A stretch of 64,000 nt of DNA from Ecdyonurus torrentis (GCA_949318235.1 OX439131.1:40889492-40953491), one strand, 5' to 3'. Counted from the first letter of the stretch, positions 1 through 15,019 are shown. Translations and numbers: made by a program. The notes: generated by a model from the letters alone, not told the origin.

Positions 1-388
1 AAAGGGTCATTGTTATGTTGTATAACCTTCAGTTAGTATAATTTTTTAAGCGCGCGTGGTTGAAGTAACACGGTGTTCTTGGCGCGTAGAAAAAAAAAAA
101 AAAAAATACAGCAGCTGTTGTTATATAAATGTGCACCGGAACACCACGTGCCTCCCCTGTATATAGTATAGAAGAGCACCTCAAAGTCTATATACACTGC
201 GCCCTGTCCATACCATGTTCGTATAATATATCCTATGCTTCAATGCTTTTCGTGTGTATGTGTTTGGTATTCAAGCTTCGATAAGCTCAAGAGTAAACTT
301 TTAAATAATATTACACGAATGAGTTATGTCATATTATTATTTCTATAATAGAGATTATGGTTATAAAATTCATAAAATATTTAGTCAA

Positions 389-437
<49 letters not shown>

Positions 438-2339
438 TCTTTTTTTATTCTAAAGAAAATATAAAGAAAGATTGTGGTGACATAGACATCACATTTAGTT
501 AAATCACTTTTTTTTTTATACATATTTATTCTAGGATAAATAAATTATACAAACATGCGCACAACACCAAAGCAGATGCATTTTTATTGAATTAACTTAC
601 TGTATATATTATCATTATATTTTGATAAATTAAATTAACAGGAATTCTATACGGGGGAAAAAAAAATGATAATAATGCAAAAGTGGTTTTAATTTCCTAG
701 AAGGTTTACGGGGTTACTTTATATAAAAGATTTTCATCATTTTGTTTTCAACATAAAAGGAAAATTTCTTATATATTATTATATAATTTTTAGTATGAAA
801 ATATGATACATCAAAGTATATATAACAAAGTGTTTCCTTATATTCATGATTTGGGTGCAAATTTTTGCCAAAATTTACCTTCATAAAGTTGTATCAAGTT
901 TCCTTTCATATAAACACTCATTTTCCGTTTTGCTTTATACTCAAGGGCAAATTGTTTCAAATTTAATTAGATTCTTTGATAAAAGCGTTCGATGCACTTG
1001 TTAACTTACATTTCATTATATATATTATTTATAAATTATTGCATTTTATTTAATAATAAATTATACATAATTTCTTATTTGCTTTAAAACATCTGGCAAG
1101 TACGTCTATACGATATATAATAAAAATAAAAAAGAAGAAGAAGAAAATTGGTTTTACAAAGATTTTAATGACTTCTCTTTTTCTTTTACTCTCCCGCAAA
1201 TATTATTAATAATAATTACTTTTTATAGTTAGCAGTTGTATTTTAAAGTACTATACCTTGATTTGCACAAAGATCAATTAGTAGTTTAATAAAAACATAC
1301 GTATTTAGATGGCAAAAAATAAGGAACCAATTTTAATTTAGATTAGAAAAGTTACTATACATTATAAAGGTACTACTTTAATTATATAACCTGGAGTCGT
1401 ATCATGTTATAGAAAAATAAATACAATGTATGCCCTTTATTTTGAGACATTAATTAAATTAGGAGAGTGATTAGTTATTATAAAGCGTAAAAAATTAGTG
1501 GTCCGTACGAAAATTAAGGACTGGAAAATTTATTTATTATGATTTAACATTGAATATAAAATAATAAAAAAATGCTCTCGTATAAGAATTAAGTTTTATA
1601 GTAATAATTAAATTAAAATGTCTCATTACTAGACTTTTTGGTGTGTTTCTTCAGCAAAAAAAAAAATAAATAATAATAATAATAAAAAAAGAAGTTTAAA
1701 ATAGTCTAATGAAAACAAGTGTTCTTGTAGAATAAATTAGTTTGCATTTTGCTGAAAATTTTTAAAAGCTAAAAGAAGGGCGTTCTTAAAACAATCAACT
1801 CAAAGGTCGTGTACACTTCATCTTCTATTAAAGTGTAATTAGAATTTCGTGACAACGCAAAATAATAATATAAAAATAATTGTTATTTATGACAATAAGG
1901 AAATAGTTTGTATTATAATTTTATCAAAAGTGCTGTGAATTAATTTTTTTTTTTTTTTTTTTTTGGAAGTTTTAGATTTATAATGTTTTTGTTAACGTAT
2001 GTTAATCATAATTTACCTATTTAATATTCACTAAAATATTGCTGATTGTTTATAGCGTTATATAGGGTATAAACCGTATAAATAAACATTCTGACCCTGT
2101 AATAACAATATAAAACTCAAAATTTCTCTGCCGGAATTAAAAAAAAAATAATATTAATTAATAAATAATTATGTTTTTGTAGTAAAAACATAAATTTTTT
2201 AAGATAATTATAGGTAAGATCTCATCAGAATCCTGTCTGGCAGAAACGAGGAAACATACCTGTCCTTCAATGTTATAAACATTTTACAAATTACAGCTCT
2301 TTATTACATCAGTAAAAGCCTGTTAATTAGCCAACACTT

Positions 2340-2510
2340 TTACAGGGAATAATAAATAAATAAAATAAATAATATCTTTATTGAAAAAATAAGATAGGCA
2401 AAAAGTGCAGTCAGGGCAACAAGCCCTATCTCTGAACCAATACATTTAAGACAGCATAATATGCAGAGTGCATGGTTAACATTTTATAATAAGAATGTAC
2501 AAAAAAAAAA
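2340..2510 (-). mobile_element. possible 3' tail of a non-LTR retrotransposon
   Basis: Read on the minus strand, about 150 bp of mixed-composition sequence ends in an AATAAAG-type signal followed by an AT-rich tetranucleotide tail. This resembles the 3' ends of insect non-LTR elements and the tail of the reverse-transcriptase copy at 42.1-43.4 kb. No coding sequence remains. The call rests only on tail form, so it is tentative. Confidence 0.3.
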
Positions 2511-2829
2511 AAAAAAAAAAAAGCTACGTAAATAATTACCATAGAAGTACCGCAATTGAAAAAAGTAATGTAGATTATATTAAAGGTACTAAAATTTGAA
2601 TATCATTAATGTAATAAGCTTGTGAATAATAAATATATTAAGAGTAATAGTTCAAAAATAATGATAATAATACACAAGAAAAAAGAATATCGGAGAACAT
2701 ATTTTATTAGGTAAATTATGTGCTTTCTTGTTTTATTTGAATTATTCAAGTAAATAAATTTAATAATAATTATAATTTAAATCATACATACGTCTTTCGG
2801 GTTGCGGGAACCAAAAGTAGACGTCTATG

Positions 2830-2831
<2 letters not shown>

Positions 2832-2868
<37 letters not shown>
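2832..2868. repeat. (CT)n microsatellite
   Basis: An uninterrupted CT dinucleotide tract of about 37 bp. On the other strand it reads as GA, the site bound by GAGA-type factors in insects. Confidence 0.9.
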
Positions 2869-2871
<3 letters not shown>

Positions 2872-5145
2872 ATCTCTCAGTTTCTCTCACACTGTTGTTT
2901 CTTTTGTTATACAAAGTAACATAACTTATTTCGATTGTTATACTTTCAATTACAAAAGCTGAAGGCGATAGCAGAAAAAAAAAATGAACGTTGTTGAAAA
3001 GAAAAGCAGAAAGAAGAGAAAGATGCGTGTAGAGGGTTGTTGTGTGGAAAAAATATTTGCTAAGAAGATGGGTATTGAAGGTTTTTGGATCGCAGGGGAA
3101 TGGAGCGGACGAGCGAATCTCACGCTCTGAGCAATATATATTATGGCATTGAGAGAGCAGAAAGAGAGAGTAAAGATAGGGTGTGTGTGAAAGAGAAGGG
3201 CGATATATACGAAAAGAGGACGAGGAAATAAGGGTAGATTCATCATACACCTCTCTTTCTCTCTCTCTACACCCTCAGGTATATAAATAAATAATAAACT
3301 ATGAAAAAAAATAATACAACTTTACATATAGAAGGGGAAGTTTAAATACTCGTAAGATTACATAGGGAGAGTAAAAATTGCAATGAACCCCTTATCTTAT
3401 TTTTTTTTTATTTTTTTTTTTTTGAAATATAATGAAAAGAAAGACAGCTCATACAAAAAAGTCATTATTCTGTGAGATAGTTATATGTTATATTACTTAA
3501 AAGATATGGGACATTATATGCTGTACGTTATACATAATTCAAAAAATATTTTACAGCTATATAATATACAATAATAATAATAATAATAATAATACAAGCG
3601 CTCCTACTCATTATCCTAATAATTTATTTATTATTTTTATATAAATTTATGTCATAATAAAAATTTTATAACAAAGGTATGACAAAAAGGAATGCGTTTT
3701 TAAAATTGAAATAAATAATTTGGTTTATGCTTTTTTGGTTAAAAATTTATTAAGTGATTTTACAATTTTATAATAAAACCATCAATACTTTTCAATAAAT
3801 TATTTTTTTCTCTTTCTCTCTCTCTCTCTCTTTCTCTTTCATTAAACAAACATAAAAACTCCATCATGATGTTCATCAAATATTTATTTTTGATCAAAAG
3901 TCTGTGTCTATACACATGCGTACATTGAAACAGGGTAATATATTTACTTTTTTTTCTTTTCTTTTTTTAGCATGAAAAGTAAGTAGTGATTTTTGTCTTT
4001 GTAAATTTTTGCAAAATGTTGGAAAAAATATATTATCCTATATATTATACTCATATATGATTCAGATACAGAAGGAAATTGGTGAAAAAAATAGTATAAG
4101 GAAATCAGATTGACACTGTATTTCCTTAACATTTACGTTTTATTTCTGTCAGAAACTCAAAATGATAGGCAAAAAGAAACATTCACAGCACTCAGGAAAG
4201 GATTGGTCGCTGCTGAGATTTGGAGAATTTCTCGTTGGGCTGTGGCCAAAATGGTCTGTATCTGTTACGCCCTCCTGACAATCACCAAAGGGTGGTCCGT
4301 CTCTCTTAGCTATTGCGATGGGTCGCAGTGGCTCAATCCGTCCCTGACAGCACTCTATATTCTTATTTAATTTTGATAGCATTTCTTTCGTATTTTAAGC
4401 AAAGAAATACGATAAAATTTAAAATATACTGCCCGATTACGGCAAAATAATTTTCTGTATATAGGAGATTAAATAACTTTTGTATATCCTTTAGGAATTG
4501 AGAGTGCATTTCAATAATAATAATAATTTTTAAGTTAAAATTTATTCAGTATTTATTTATTATTATTATTTTTTTAATTTTCTTTAAAAATAATAATAAA
4601 GGCTGAAAACGTAAATTCACATAAAAAGTTTGACTAAAGTGAGTCTAACAATTCCTCATTCACATATTTTTAGCCACAATGCAGCAGTTTCTTCAAAATA
4701 ATAAGTAAAAATAAAAATAAAAACTCTAAAACCAATGCCAAAAGGATAGGAAATTCGGGGACCCTAAAGCGTAAACCGTGATTGCGCCTGTGATTGGTTA
4801 AGAGTGCACCACCGGTAAGCTCTGAAGAAACGAGATTAACTCAAGTTTTCTCATGGAGATATATTTCATTATCTTGTGGTATTTTTGCTGATTGACGCAG
4901 TGTCTACATCTCGTGGCTCATGTTTAGTATGCAATACAATAATAATTATTATTAATTACTTTCATTAAGTATATGCACAAAAGATATAAATATATAGAAA
5001 TTAATAATACAATGACGTGACCATTTCATGACATAAATCTATTACCAAAATTTCAATGTTATTGCTTGAATTATTTACTTGTTATTCGTTCTGGTGAATT
5101 ACGTATTTTATTATTCTTGTAATACACAATTTAATACAATGAATT

Positions 5146-5182
<37 letters not shown>

Positions 5183-5454
5183 TTGAATTGTGACAATTAA
5201 TAATTATTTCTCATGATTATTAAATATAGGTAAGAACAATTATACACTTTGATTTGAAGGTTAATTTTTGGTGCGGCAGTGACTCTGAAATTAAGGACTA
5301 TAATATATATTTAAGGACGCCGGTGTATTTGCTGCATTGGGGGGGTTTGTTTTGTGTTTATTATGGCCTCGCTGGCTGGATATCGTAGACACGCAGTCTA
5401 GCTAGCAGACTGTATCACACGCGTGTCTACACTCACACCCACTGCAGTATAGAG

Positions 5455-5715
5455 TTAGCAAGAGTGAATAACCAAACGCGCGCGGGGTGGGCGCAAGTAG
5501 CTTAGCAGGGCAGGCACCAAGCGGCACGCGACCCAACTGGTCTCGAACCTAGGTCTTTTTTCCTTGCTGACTGGCAGCACAAGTCGGTTGCCTAGGCAAC
5601 CAACAGGGTTCACCCCAGTCTGCCTGCCTACCATTGCTGCTCTGCCTCTGCTGCTACTAATGCTGCTCACCGTCGTCATGGAAACCCCCTTTTGCCTCCA
5701 CAATCGCCGCAGCCG
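5455..5715. other. GC-rich island, function unknown
   Basis: A sharp rise in G+C with several CG dinucleotides in otherwise AT-rich DNA, ending directly at a long CT tract. Short frames are open on both strands, as expected of GC-rich DNA, but none has recognisable protein features. A promoter, a 5' untranslated exon or an enhancer are all possible; nothing visible decides between them. Confidence 0.4.
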
Positions 5716-5717
5716 AC

Positions 5718-5718
<1 letters not shown>

Positions 5719-5784
<66 letters not shown>
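5719..5784. repeat. (CT)n microsatellite
   Basis: About 60 bp of almost perfect CT repeat abutting the GC-rich island on its left. Confidence 0.9.
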
Positions 5785-7348
5785 CCATATCTGCTCTGTT
5801 TCCCCAACTACATACAGAACACCATAGCCTCAGCTTCTAATATAGCAAAGTGCGTGAGAAACTAAAGAGTCCGGACGCATTGACGTTACTTTTCCTTCGC
5901 TCCGTCTCTCTTTCAATAAATCGCCAACTTAGTTATGGGCACACCCTGAGCCTTATTCTATAGCACCCTCTGTAGCATATTGTCTTATCAGTAACAAAAC
6001 TTTTCGACAAATTCGTGTAACTTTTATTAACACAAGAGTTAACACAACATACAATAAGATACGATGATTTTCGTGCATAAAATTTAAAAAGGATTTATCG
6101 ACATTTATATATTTGCCTTTTTGCCTTTTTTTTTTTTTTTTTTTTTTTTTTGTGAAAATTTAGAGAGAGATTGAAATTTTCTGGCTGTTGATTTTATCTT
6201 GTTTTTGATAAAAACTTTTTCTATATTATATGAATTTTATTTTAAATTAACATGGTCCTTTTACTCCATTGATATTCAACATCAACTGTGGGCGAAATAA
6301 ATTTTCCTCATTAACAAAAAGTAAACATCAAAAAACTTTCCATAAAACAATTTCTATACAAATAATTTACAAAACGAAGCGGCAAAAAACGTTTTTAAAT
6401 ATTATGTTAAATTCATGGTAACTATATAGGTATATATAAGTATACTTTATAAGTAAAAGGAAAGGAGAAAATAAAATATATATCAAGTATTGGTAAGTAA
6501 AAAATAAAACATATTTCGTATTTACACAAAATTATAAAAAGTTAAAAAAAAAATCACGTACCTAATTAATTTCTGCTCTTGTTGTTTTTAGAGTACTTAA
6601 AAAAATATAATCCCTTCAATTGACTTTCAAAAATAATCAGCAAGAAAAAGCACAGTGTTAAAAATAAAACTCAAGGAAAATAAAACAATTTGAATTCAAG
6701 TTTAGAAAAAAAAAGTGCAGATTAAATTTTTGTTAAAATACAATATTACAAGAACAAAAAAAAAAAAAAAAGTGAGTTGGGGAGTTTTGTTAAATTATTT
6801 CGTAACCCTTATAAATGTAAGATTGTAAAAGCTCATCCCCAAAAGTCGTAAAAGTATAGAAGCATCAAGAAAAGTAGTTTTGACTTTTGAGGTTACGCTT
6901 GGAGCACCATTTCTTTTTCTTATATATATTGTGTAGAAATATTTTTGAAGATTCAACTTTTGTCTCACATATAAACGGTGTCAACTCTAACGATAGTACC
7001 CTTGGTCATAACTTCATATCTTTTCATCAACGTCTCAATGGTCCTCGATGTGCTATAAACTTTCAAGCTTCCTCTGTTATCTCATACTTTCATATTATAT
7101 AGAGCACCATCATAATATACACAGATTTGTGTTTCCCCTAAAGGCGAAAAAAATGAAAAAAATTGATGTAAAATAGTATTACATGGTTTAGTTTGCTTTA
7201 TGAATTTCTATAATGTTATCACACAGGCAAAAACAAGAGCAAAAGTAAACATAGTTTGGGTCATGTTTACCTATCTTGTCGTTCGTATTGTTTAGTTTTA
7301 CCTTTTGCTCAATAGAACTCTGCTTTTGCTTTATACGTACACTAAAAA

Positions 7349-7503
7349 TCACGTAAAGATGTGGGCGATTTATCGATTCCCCCTATGGGCAGCCAATAGA
7401 CGCTCTAGCTTTCAAGGTCACTAGGAGGTGGGGTAATGTTAACTAAATGGAGATTTTTTAGGCGTTCTCTTATTGGTCGCATCCTTACGTGGCGCGGACT
7501 GTA
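7349..7503 (-). mobile_element. MITE-like inverted-repeat element, family E copy 1
   Basis: The ends form an imperfect inverted repeat: ATCACGTAAAGATG on the left and CATCCTTACGTGGCGCGG on the right. In reverse complement the body matches 26941-27102 over about 150 bp, including the segment AACATTACCCCACCTCC. Two copies in opposite orientation with inverted ends indicate a non-autonomous DNA transposon. The superfamily is not clear. Confidence 0.7.
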
Positions 7504-8308
7504 CATTACATGAAAAGTTCGTGTTTTTTTGTTGTACACAAAAACTCGACAGCATCATCTATCTTTTCCTCTGCTTGAGAGTTTTGTATATTCATATTAA
7601 TTTAACATTTTTCTCTCTCTCTCTCTAATGTAAAATATTACTGCAGATAAGTAATATTAACAAAGGTTTCGATGGAACAATACACGGTGAAACTATATAC
7701 AAGATCTTTCTTTATGTACTATACGCTTTGTTGGGACAATTTATGGACGTTTTAGTTCTCTTTTTTTTTTTCCTCATACGCATACAAGTCTAATTTTTCA
7801 GTAGAACAATACACATTCATTTCAACTTCTTTATTTGAAACTTTGTGCAGTTTTGTAAGTATGATACTGAATTTTGAGTAAATACTAAAATGAATATTTG
7901 TATTAATATACTATTACTTTACTATTCTTTTAAAACAATAAATTTAATTTAGTATATTATATTATATATTTATATATATAAAAAAAAACGTCAAAAATAT
8001 TATTAAGAAAACAAAATGTAATTTTATATTTCAAATTAACTTTTGTCGTCTCACTTGTTTATCAAAAATATTTAATTAACTTCAAATCATTACAACACGA
8101 CACAAAAAGAAAAGAAAACAATATAATATTACATAAAAAAAATGTAATAATAATGAAAAATGTCAGTGGAAAGTCATAACATTTTTATTTGACATTCTGT
8201 GCGTTCAGTAGCGAGAGAGAAAGAGAGAAATACAAAGTATAGCAACGCGTGTTGAAAAAGTTGCCTACCTCCCAGGCGCTAATGGCGGCTGTGTATCTTT
8301 CTCTCCCC

Positions 8309-8310
<2 letters not shown>

Positions 8311-8384
<74 letters not shown>
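8311..8384. repeat. (CT)n microsatellite
   Basis: A perfect CT tract of about 74 bp. Confidence 0.9.
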
Positions 8385-8386
<2 letters not shown>

Positions 8387-11300
8387 CGTGTGGAAGAACT
8401 TTCTTCTATGTTCTAACGTAGATCACTCAAGTGAGCCAGGATAAATATTTTAAAAAGCTTGTACATATTTGGATACATAGAGAGGAGTTAATTTTAAATT
8501 AGGTCACGTTGTTATATCAGGGAGAAAGAGAGATGAGACAAGAATGGATTACCGCAAGACAAAAAAACATGAGGGGAACATTTCATAAAATCTATAATAT
8601 GTACTATACAATTCTGAATTAAACAGACAGAAACATTTTATTTAAGACTATAAAAATGAAATATTAAAACCATAAAAATGTAATTAAAGTTTAATAGTAT
8701 TAAGGGAAGGTATATAAGATACAAATTTTTTGGTACCATAAAAGAAAATCACAGAGCAGATGTGTATTATAAAAGATTGAATAAAATTAAGTAAAATATA
8801 ATATTTACTATTACAAGCATTTAAAGAGAAGTGTATTGCATATATAAAGCTCTAAGGTGTGTGTTATGCAATTTCTAGAAGAAAACGTCAGTTATTATAA
8901 TATATTATAATACACATTATATATATAAGAAGAAGTATGTATGTACATGGCAAGCTGCACGCATATAAGCAAAAATCATAAGACAGCTGCTATACTGGGG
9001 ATAACAAGGAAAGGGGGTTGTTTCTTGCTTCAAGACTTTCTCTTGGGATCCGTGGAAAGAAGAGGCAGCTAAAAGAGACCCTGCGTTTGTCGAAGCAGAG
9101 CAGCTCGCGCGACCCGTTCTTTCTTTCACTCCGCGACGAAGAAGAAGAAGAAAAAAAATGTATATATAATATAAAAAAAGAGAGCTATAGGTAATACACA
9201 ACGGTCTTTAAGTTGCAGCTGCTTTTTCATATACATATAGGTAGTAATAGCTCGTGCCTATAGAGCCTGCTGTTCTTATAATAATATGTAATATGCAACG
9301 GACAGACTCCTCCCAACCAGCAGCAGGCAAAGCAGCAAGTAAAGAAAACTACAAGGGAAATATTATATTAAAGTTTACCCAGGGTCATGTTATTATGCGC
9401 AATACCTTTTTCTTAATGCAACTTTTGATATAATTTTATTTCCCCTCTCTTCTCTTATATAATCTTGAAGATGAAAAACTGGTCCTTTTTTTTTTTTTTA
9501 TATTCGCAAAATTTTTACCTGAATTATATAACAATAAAGAAAAAGGTATTTTGATATGTATGTGTATGTTACGTATATTTTGAGAGTATAGCAGTTTTCT
9601 GAGACCAGGTATATCCTTCCTTCCTCTGCTTGCTGCTATACACGTAGAAGTTTTAGTCACGGGAAATACATTTTACGTCAGGTGCTTTAGAAATATACAG
9701 GGAAACAAAAAAACAAAACTCTAAAATTATTTTTTATTATTACTATCAGATCTAGGTCAGTTAGAAAAGACAACTGGTAAATTAACAGTTTAGAAATAAA
9801 AGCCGGGTGTTTTATAATTACTATAGGGTTCATCTTTTATTTATTTTTTTATCATTAAATTGTAAAAAAAAAATTATTTTATATTAAATTAACAACTGCT
9901 TGACTCCAGCTGTAAGGTATTAAAATTGAAATAATCAACTCTCATACTTTGTTAAGATAATTTGTTATATTGAATTTTTATTTAATATGATTAAAGTTAA
10001 AGAAAAGTTAAGTTAGAATATATTATATAATATATTTGTGTGTGTGTGCGTGTGTGTAAGAGCCTTAAAATTTGTTAATTAGAGGATTGGAAATAATGCA
10101 GAGAAATTGTATAAAATTGAGCCCAATAATCGTAAGTTGTTATTTTTCTTAAACATTTTTTTTTTACTCATTTTCATCACTAATCTTACGTTTTGACAAA
10201 ATGAGATTTGTATATAGGTATTATAAATTATAAGGTCTATAGGTATAGCAAAATCTTTCAATACTTTATAGTAACTTATTAGCTTAATGTTACTTACTAT
10301 ATTGAAAAGAAAGACAGTATGTAATATATCCAATTTAATAAAAACATATTATAATAGAAGTTCTTCAACAACTTGTATTCTATTATTGAAATGACAAAAG
10401 TTCGACTCCAGTTAAAATGCTGGATATATATGTGAAAGTGAGAGCTAATTTTTTGTTTACACACTCTGCTCCACACATGTCATCAAAACCCATGGATCAA
10501 TTAAACCCAGGGACATATTATTTGCGCACACACAACACAGCTATATCAAAATACATCATTTTCTTTATTTCAGAATCAAGGAGCAGATAGTATTATAAGA
10601 TAAGGATTACAATGGATTCTTGGAATGTAATAACGTCATTCCTATATACATTGATCTGAAAAAATATCCACAAATAGTAACGCTTTGATTTGCAATGCTT
10701 CTATGGAAATTCAGAATAATAATAAAAAAAAAAAAAAAAAATCGTAGAAATTTGTACTAATTACGCAGAAAATATAGTAACATAAAATAGTACTTTCTTA
10801 GAACAGTTTATAGAAATATTATATAAAAATACATTTAAAACGCAATAAGAAACGGCAGTTATAAAGTTATAGGTCGTACACTAACATACAATTTTGGAAC
10901 ATAAATTATTTTAATCAATTATTATTTATTTATGATCCTCTTTTTTTTCTGGCTTCTAAAAAAAAAACTCCTTTCTTATTCATGGTATAGAGGGTAAATG
11001 ATAGTTTAATTTTACAGAATAAGCAATGTAACACGTCATAACTTTTTTTATTTTTTTATTATTATTATTTATTATTCACTAAACTGGTTTTGTATTATGT
11101 TTTGGTTTAGAGAGCAAAGTCTAGCTAGCTCAAGAACATGAAAGAAAAAGTTGTGCAGTGAAAACTTTTAATGTACAATAATGAAAAACGTGCGAAGATT
11201 TTTAAGATTGAAAATTAATACTATAATATAATAATATATTATTTGTCGCATTTTTATTTCAAAAGTTTGAGTATAAAAAAAAAATTAATAAAAATATCAA

Positions 11301-11590
11301 AACGTTATGGAAGAAACCCCCATGGTGTTCCTTGAGAGCTTATTATCACTTGTGTATAGCCTAAGTGTTACAAATGAAGTTGTATAATATTTATTTACTT
11401 TTATTCTTTATATATAACTCTGATTTGCTATATAAGTTTGCGAAATAAAAATTTGTCATACACCATTTACACTAATGAAATAAATTAACTAACTGTTAAA
11501 TTATAATAAAGAGTGAAATATCAGATCAAATCATTTATTCATTTAAAAGATAATCTGTCAAACATTTTATTTTACAATAAAAAATATACT

Positions 11591-11593
<3 letters not shown>

Positions 11594-11626
<33 letters not shown>
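11594..11626. repeat. (AC)n microsatellite
   Basis: A CA/AC dinucleotide tract of about 32 bp. Confidence 0.85.
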
Positions 11627-11632
<6 letters not shown>

Positions 11633-12227
11633 AACATGTAGTATTTAAGGAAAATTAATCATGTTTGTTGGTTAATAGTTAAAATTTAAATTATCTATAT
11701 AATCAAAACACTAATAATAATTATAAGAATAATAAGTTGTTGTTTTATTGTGTTTAATAATAGTCTCGAGCATGATTATAATTTTTATTTTATTTAAATG
11801 GGAACATTTTGTATTGTATTGTACTAAAATTATGTTTTGTATAAGTGTGAGCAAAATTAAATCGTTTAAAAATGTATTTTACTAATGGTGGTATATAGTC
11901 TTAAATCAATATAATTTGTATAATAGATAGTTTTTAAAATGTATATTTATATTAGTAAGACAAGGTTAAATGAAAGAAAAAAAAAAAGCAATCATATGAG
12001 AAGATATGATATTATGCATATCACTTGAGTCACGTTAGCTGGTATATAACAAAAAATTAAATCAATTCAGTGCTGGTAATTTTACTTTTTATCTTTTTTT
12101 AGACGTAAGGAAGTAATTTTTATGTAAGAAATTTGAATAATTAATACACCCAATATAAATATTATCATCACATGATCTTTAACAATGGTGGTTGAGCACC
12201 AAGTTTGGTACGTGTGTGTGTGTGTGT

Positions 12228-12264
12228 AATATATATATATATATATATAATTATATATATACAG

Positions 12265-12329
<65 letters not shown>

Positions 12330-12340
12330 TATAAATATAT
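12228..12340. repeat. TA-rich microsatellite block
   Basis: Interrupted TA dinucleotide repeats preceded by a short GT run. Translation gives only Tyr-Ile repeats. Confidence 0.85.
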
Positions 12341-12369
12341 AGCACCAGTCAACGTTTTTTGGGGGGTTG

Positions 12370-12610
12370 CTTTTTTTTTCTGTGAGATGGGTGGAATATC
12401 GACTGAGTGGTGTGGTGGTGTGGTGCTTACCCCAGCCCCAGCAAAGTCGACAGTACGATCGAGCCGCCGCCGGCAGAGCGGGGACCAGGGGGGGGGGACG
12501 TGGAGAGAGGGGGGCACTGCGGACTGCGGATGTCGGGCGGGAGAACGAACGCACACCACACCAGGGCAAAGCATACATAACCATGCTGCAGTATGGCAGG
12601 AAACTCCCAA
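12370..12610. other. GC-rich island, function unknown
   Basis: Abrupt GC-rich block with a nine-G run and several CG dinucleotides, directly following the TA microsatellite. Overlapping frames are open on both strands and are compositional. It could be a promoter or untranslated exon. No splice pattern or domain supports a coding exon. Confidence 0.4.
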
Positions 12611-14106
12611 CTAAAGAAAAAAATTATACACACCCGTAATAATAATAATAATAAATACAATCAATTTGAAGTAGAAAATAGTTTCAATTTGGACTCAACA
12701 TAAGTAATTTTTTTGTTATACATATTATAATGCATCTCTGCAATGCACCAATAAAAAAAATATATAATATGTCATGTCATGATGAAAAACTATAGAAAGA
12801 TCTACTACATTCTAAAATGCAGTAGTATTTTTTTTTCTACTCTAGATCTGCGCTCTCTGTATTACTATACGTACTATTTTGCCAGAGCTTGAATGCATTA
12901 TACAGCCACACCGCACGTGCTACGTATACTACGCCCTCCCTCTCTCCCTCTATATCTCTCTCCCTCCCGCTGGGTACATTGATCGATATTTGAGTCGGCA
13001 ATGGATGGTGGAATCAGCGAAATACTCCACCCTATATACTTTGCTTGTTATATATTATATATGTATGTACCGTATACAGTAGTGTATAGTATATAATATA
13101 TTATATAATATGTACATACATATGTATAGAGCTACGTTGCCACATTGGGATTATAGTATATTATGTACAGTGTTAACAATTAAAAATACTTGACATAATT
13201 TTTATATTTATAACGTATACTATGAGAAGAGGTTTTTGAACTCTCTTTCTCTCTCTCCGTGATTGATTATTGTATTGTTTCAAAAGTATTAATAAAGCAA
13301 CAAAGTAGTTGGAGTACAATAATTTATGATTACGTCTTTTGATTATGATGAGTATTTTCATTGATAGAGTATATAAATACAATATTTTGATTTACTTTAT
13401 TTTTATAATTCCATAAAAAAAAAATTGTACAACATATGGTTAGCATTATAATATTTCTAAGAAAATATTTGAAATTAAATTATTGACTTTTTTATATATT
13501 ATATAAAGGAAAGTGCATGCATGTTTCCAGAAAAAACATTTTTGAATGATTATACTTCGTTATTTTTTTTTTTATCAAAAATATCCATGACACATAATAT
13601 AATTAATATTAATGGAAAATTCCTAAGTTTTTCCAAGTATTTATAGTTTAAAGATAAATAAGTTACTTTTTTTTTTTTGTAATCGATATATTGCTTTGTA
13701 ACAAATTTATAAGTAATTTTTCATAATATAACATCCTCCTCAATTATGGTGTTGACGAAATATTATAATAGGAGTTGTGTATTAAGGTCATATGAAAATC
13801 AGGAGGGTTTGTACAGTTTCCCCCTATTATTATATAGTGTATATCATACTATGTATGTATTAGCTGCTAGCGCCCCTGAATGGTAGGCTACTGTTTGAGC
13901 GTGTGTGTATGGCGGGCTTGCCGTCCTTCCCCTTGCTCTCTAAAAGTCACGCTCGCAAGGTAAGGTGTGCATGACAGAATAAAACGTCACGGGAACTACC
14001 CAAAACAATATTTAACTCTATATTTAAAAAAAAAAAATGTTTACATCGACAAAAAAATAAATATTACTTTTTATTTACACTTTCATTTTTTATTAATATT
14101 TATAAA

Positions 14107-14147
<41 letters not shown>

Positions 14148-14591
14148 TATCTCTCGCTATAGTAATAGTACTAGTTTTCGGTATGCTGAAATACGGCTGT
14201 AATACTTTCCACCCATTTTAAGACTTTAAAATTTTGATAATTGTAAGATGAATGTGCAATCATTTTTATGTCAAAATGTCAAAGTCTTAAAATAAATGGA
14301 AAGTATAAAGTAAAACTAAATAAAATGCAATTGCAAGTTGCCGAATAGCGCGACAAAAATGCTTCCGATATCTAGTTTAATAACCATATACACTAAGTCG
14401 TTTACTGGAAGCAGTGCATACTAATTTTTAAACAAACCTTCATTTAAAATTACTTTTTGAACACGTATTATTTTGTATTAAAGTGATGAAGGACTAAATC
14501 ATTTATTCTACCATTTAAACAAGGTATAAATTTATTTTAATAAAAATACATTATTTTTATTCAGAAACTTTTCACTATGTATATAAATATA

Positions 14592-14623
<32 letters not shown>

Positions 14624-15019
14624 CTTCGGAATAATATTAGATAAAGGAAAGGAAAAAAATCGTGTTTTATTTAAGGTTTTTGTTTAAAACTTCATTTAAA
14701 TAAAATGTATTTGCATGATATGATGTGATAAACTAAAAAACTTATTAAAATGTAACGATCAAACTTTTTTTTCCCCGTTTGATTTTATTCTTCCACATAA
14801 AATTAATGTAAAATATTTTTCTTTTCTTTATTCTATTAGGCAAAGCAAATATTTAAAAATAAAAATATAGTAACTACCCTTAAGTTTAAACATTGGCTGC
14901 ATTTTAGTTATAAAATAAAAGAGCTTGATATTGTGTTGTTCTATAGTTACATATTAATTCGCTCCAGGTTATGAAACGGATTTGACTCTGGAACTGGGAA
15001 AAAAAAAGAGGATTTTTTT

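Larger units (their letters stand above)
1..7348. other. intergenic or intronic AT-rich DNA, no supported gene
   Basis: No open frame here has a recognisable domain. The open frames are low-complexity translations of T, CT or AT runs. The stretch holds a poly(T) run near 393-436, poly(A/T) runs near 1944-1964, 2500-2522, 5149-5177 and 6126-6151, and CT tracts listed separately. A GC-rich island lies at about 5455-5715. A moderately GC-balanced patch at 4180-4360 is open on both strands but matches nothing I recognise. Whether this is spacer or a long intron of a gene outside the window cannot be decided. Confidence 0.6.

Noticed and set aside
5480..5560. Sequences resembling tRNA A and B boxes
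   Set aside because: The A-box-like TAGCTTAGCAGG and the B-box-like GGTTCGAGACC lie on opposite strands, so they cannot form one tRNA gene or SINE promoter.
12082..12610. Several 75-140-codon frames on both strands
   Set aside because: They are translations of the TA microsatellite (Tyr-Ile runs) and of the adjoining GC-rich island, with no domain or splice support.
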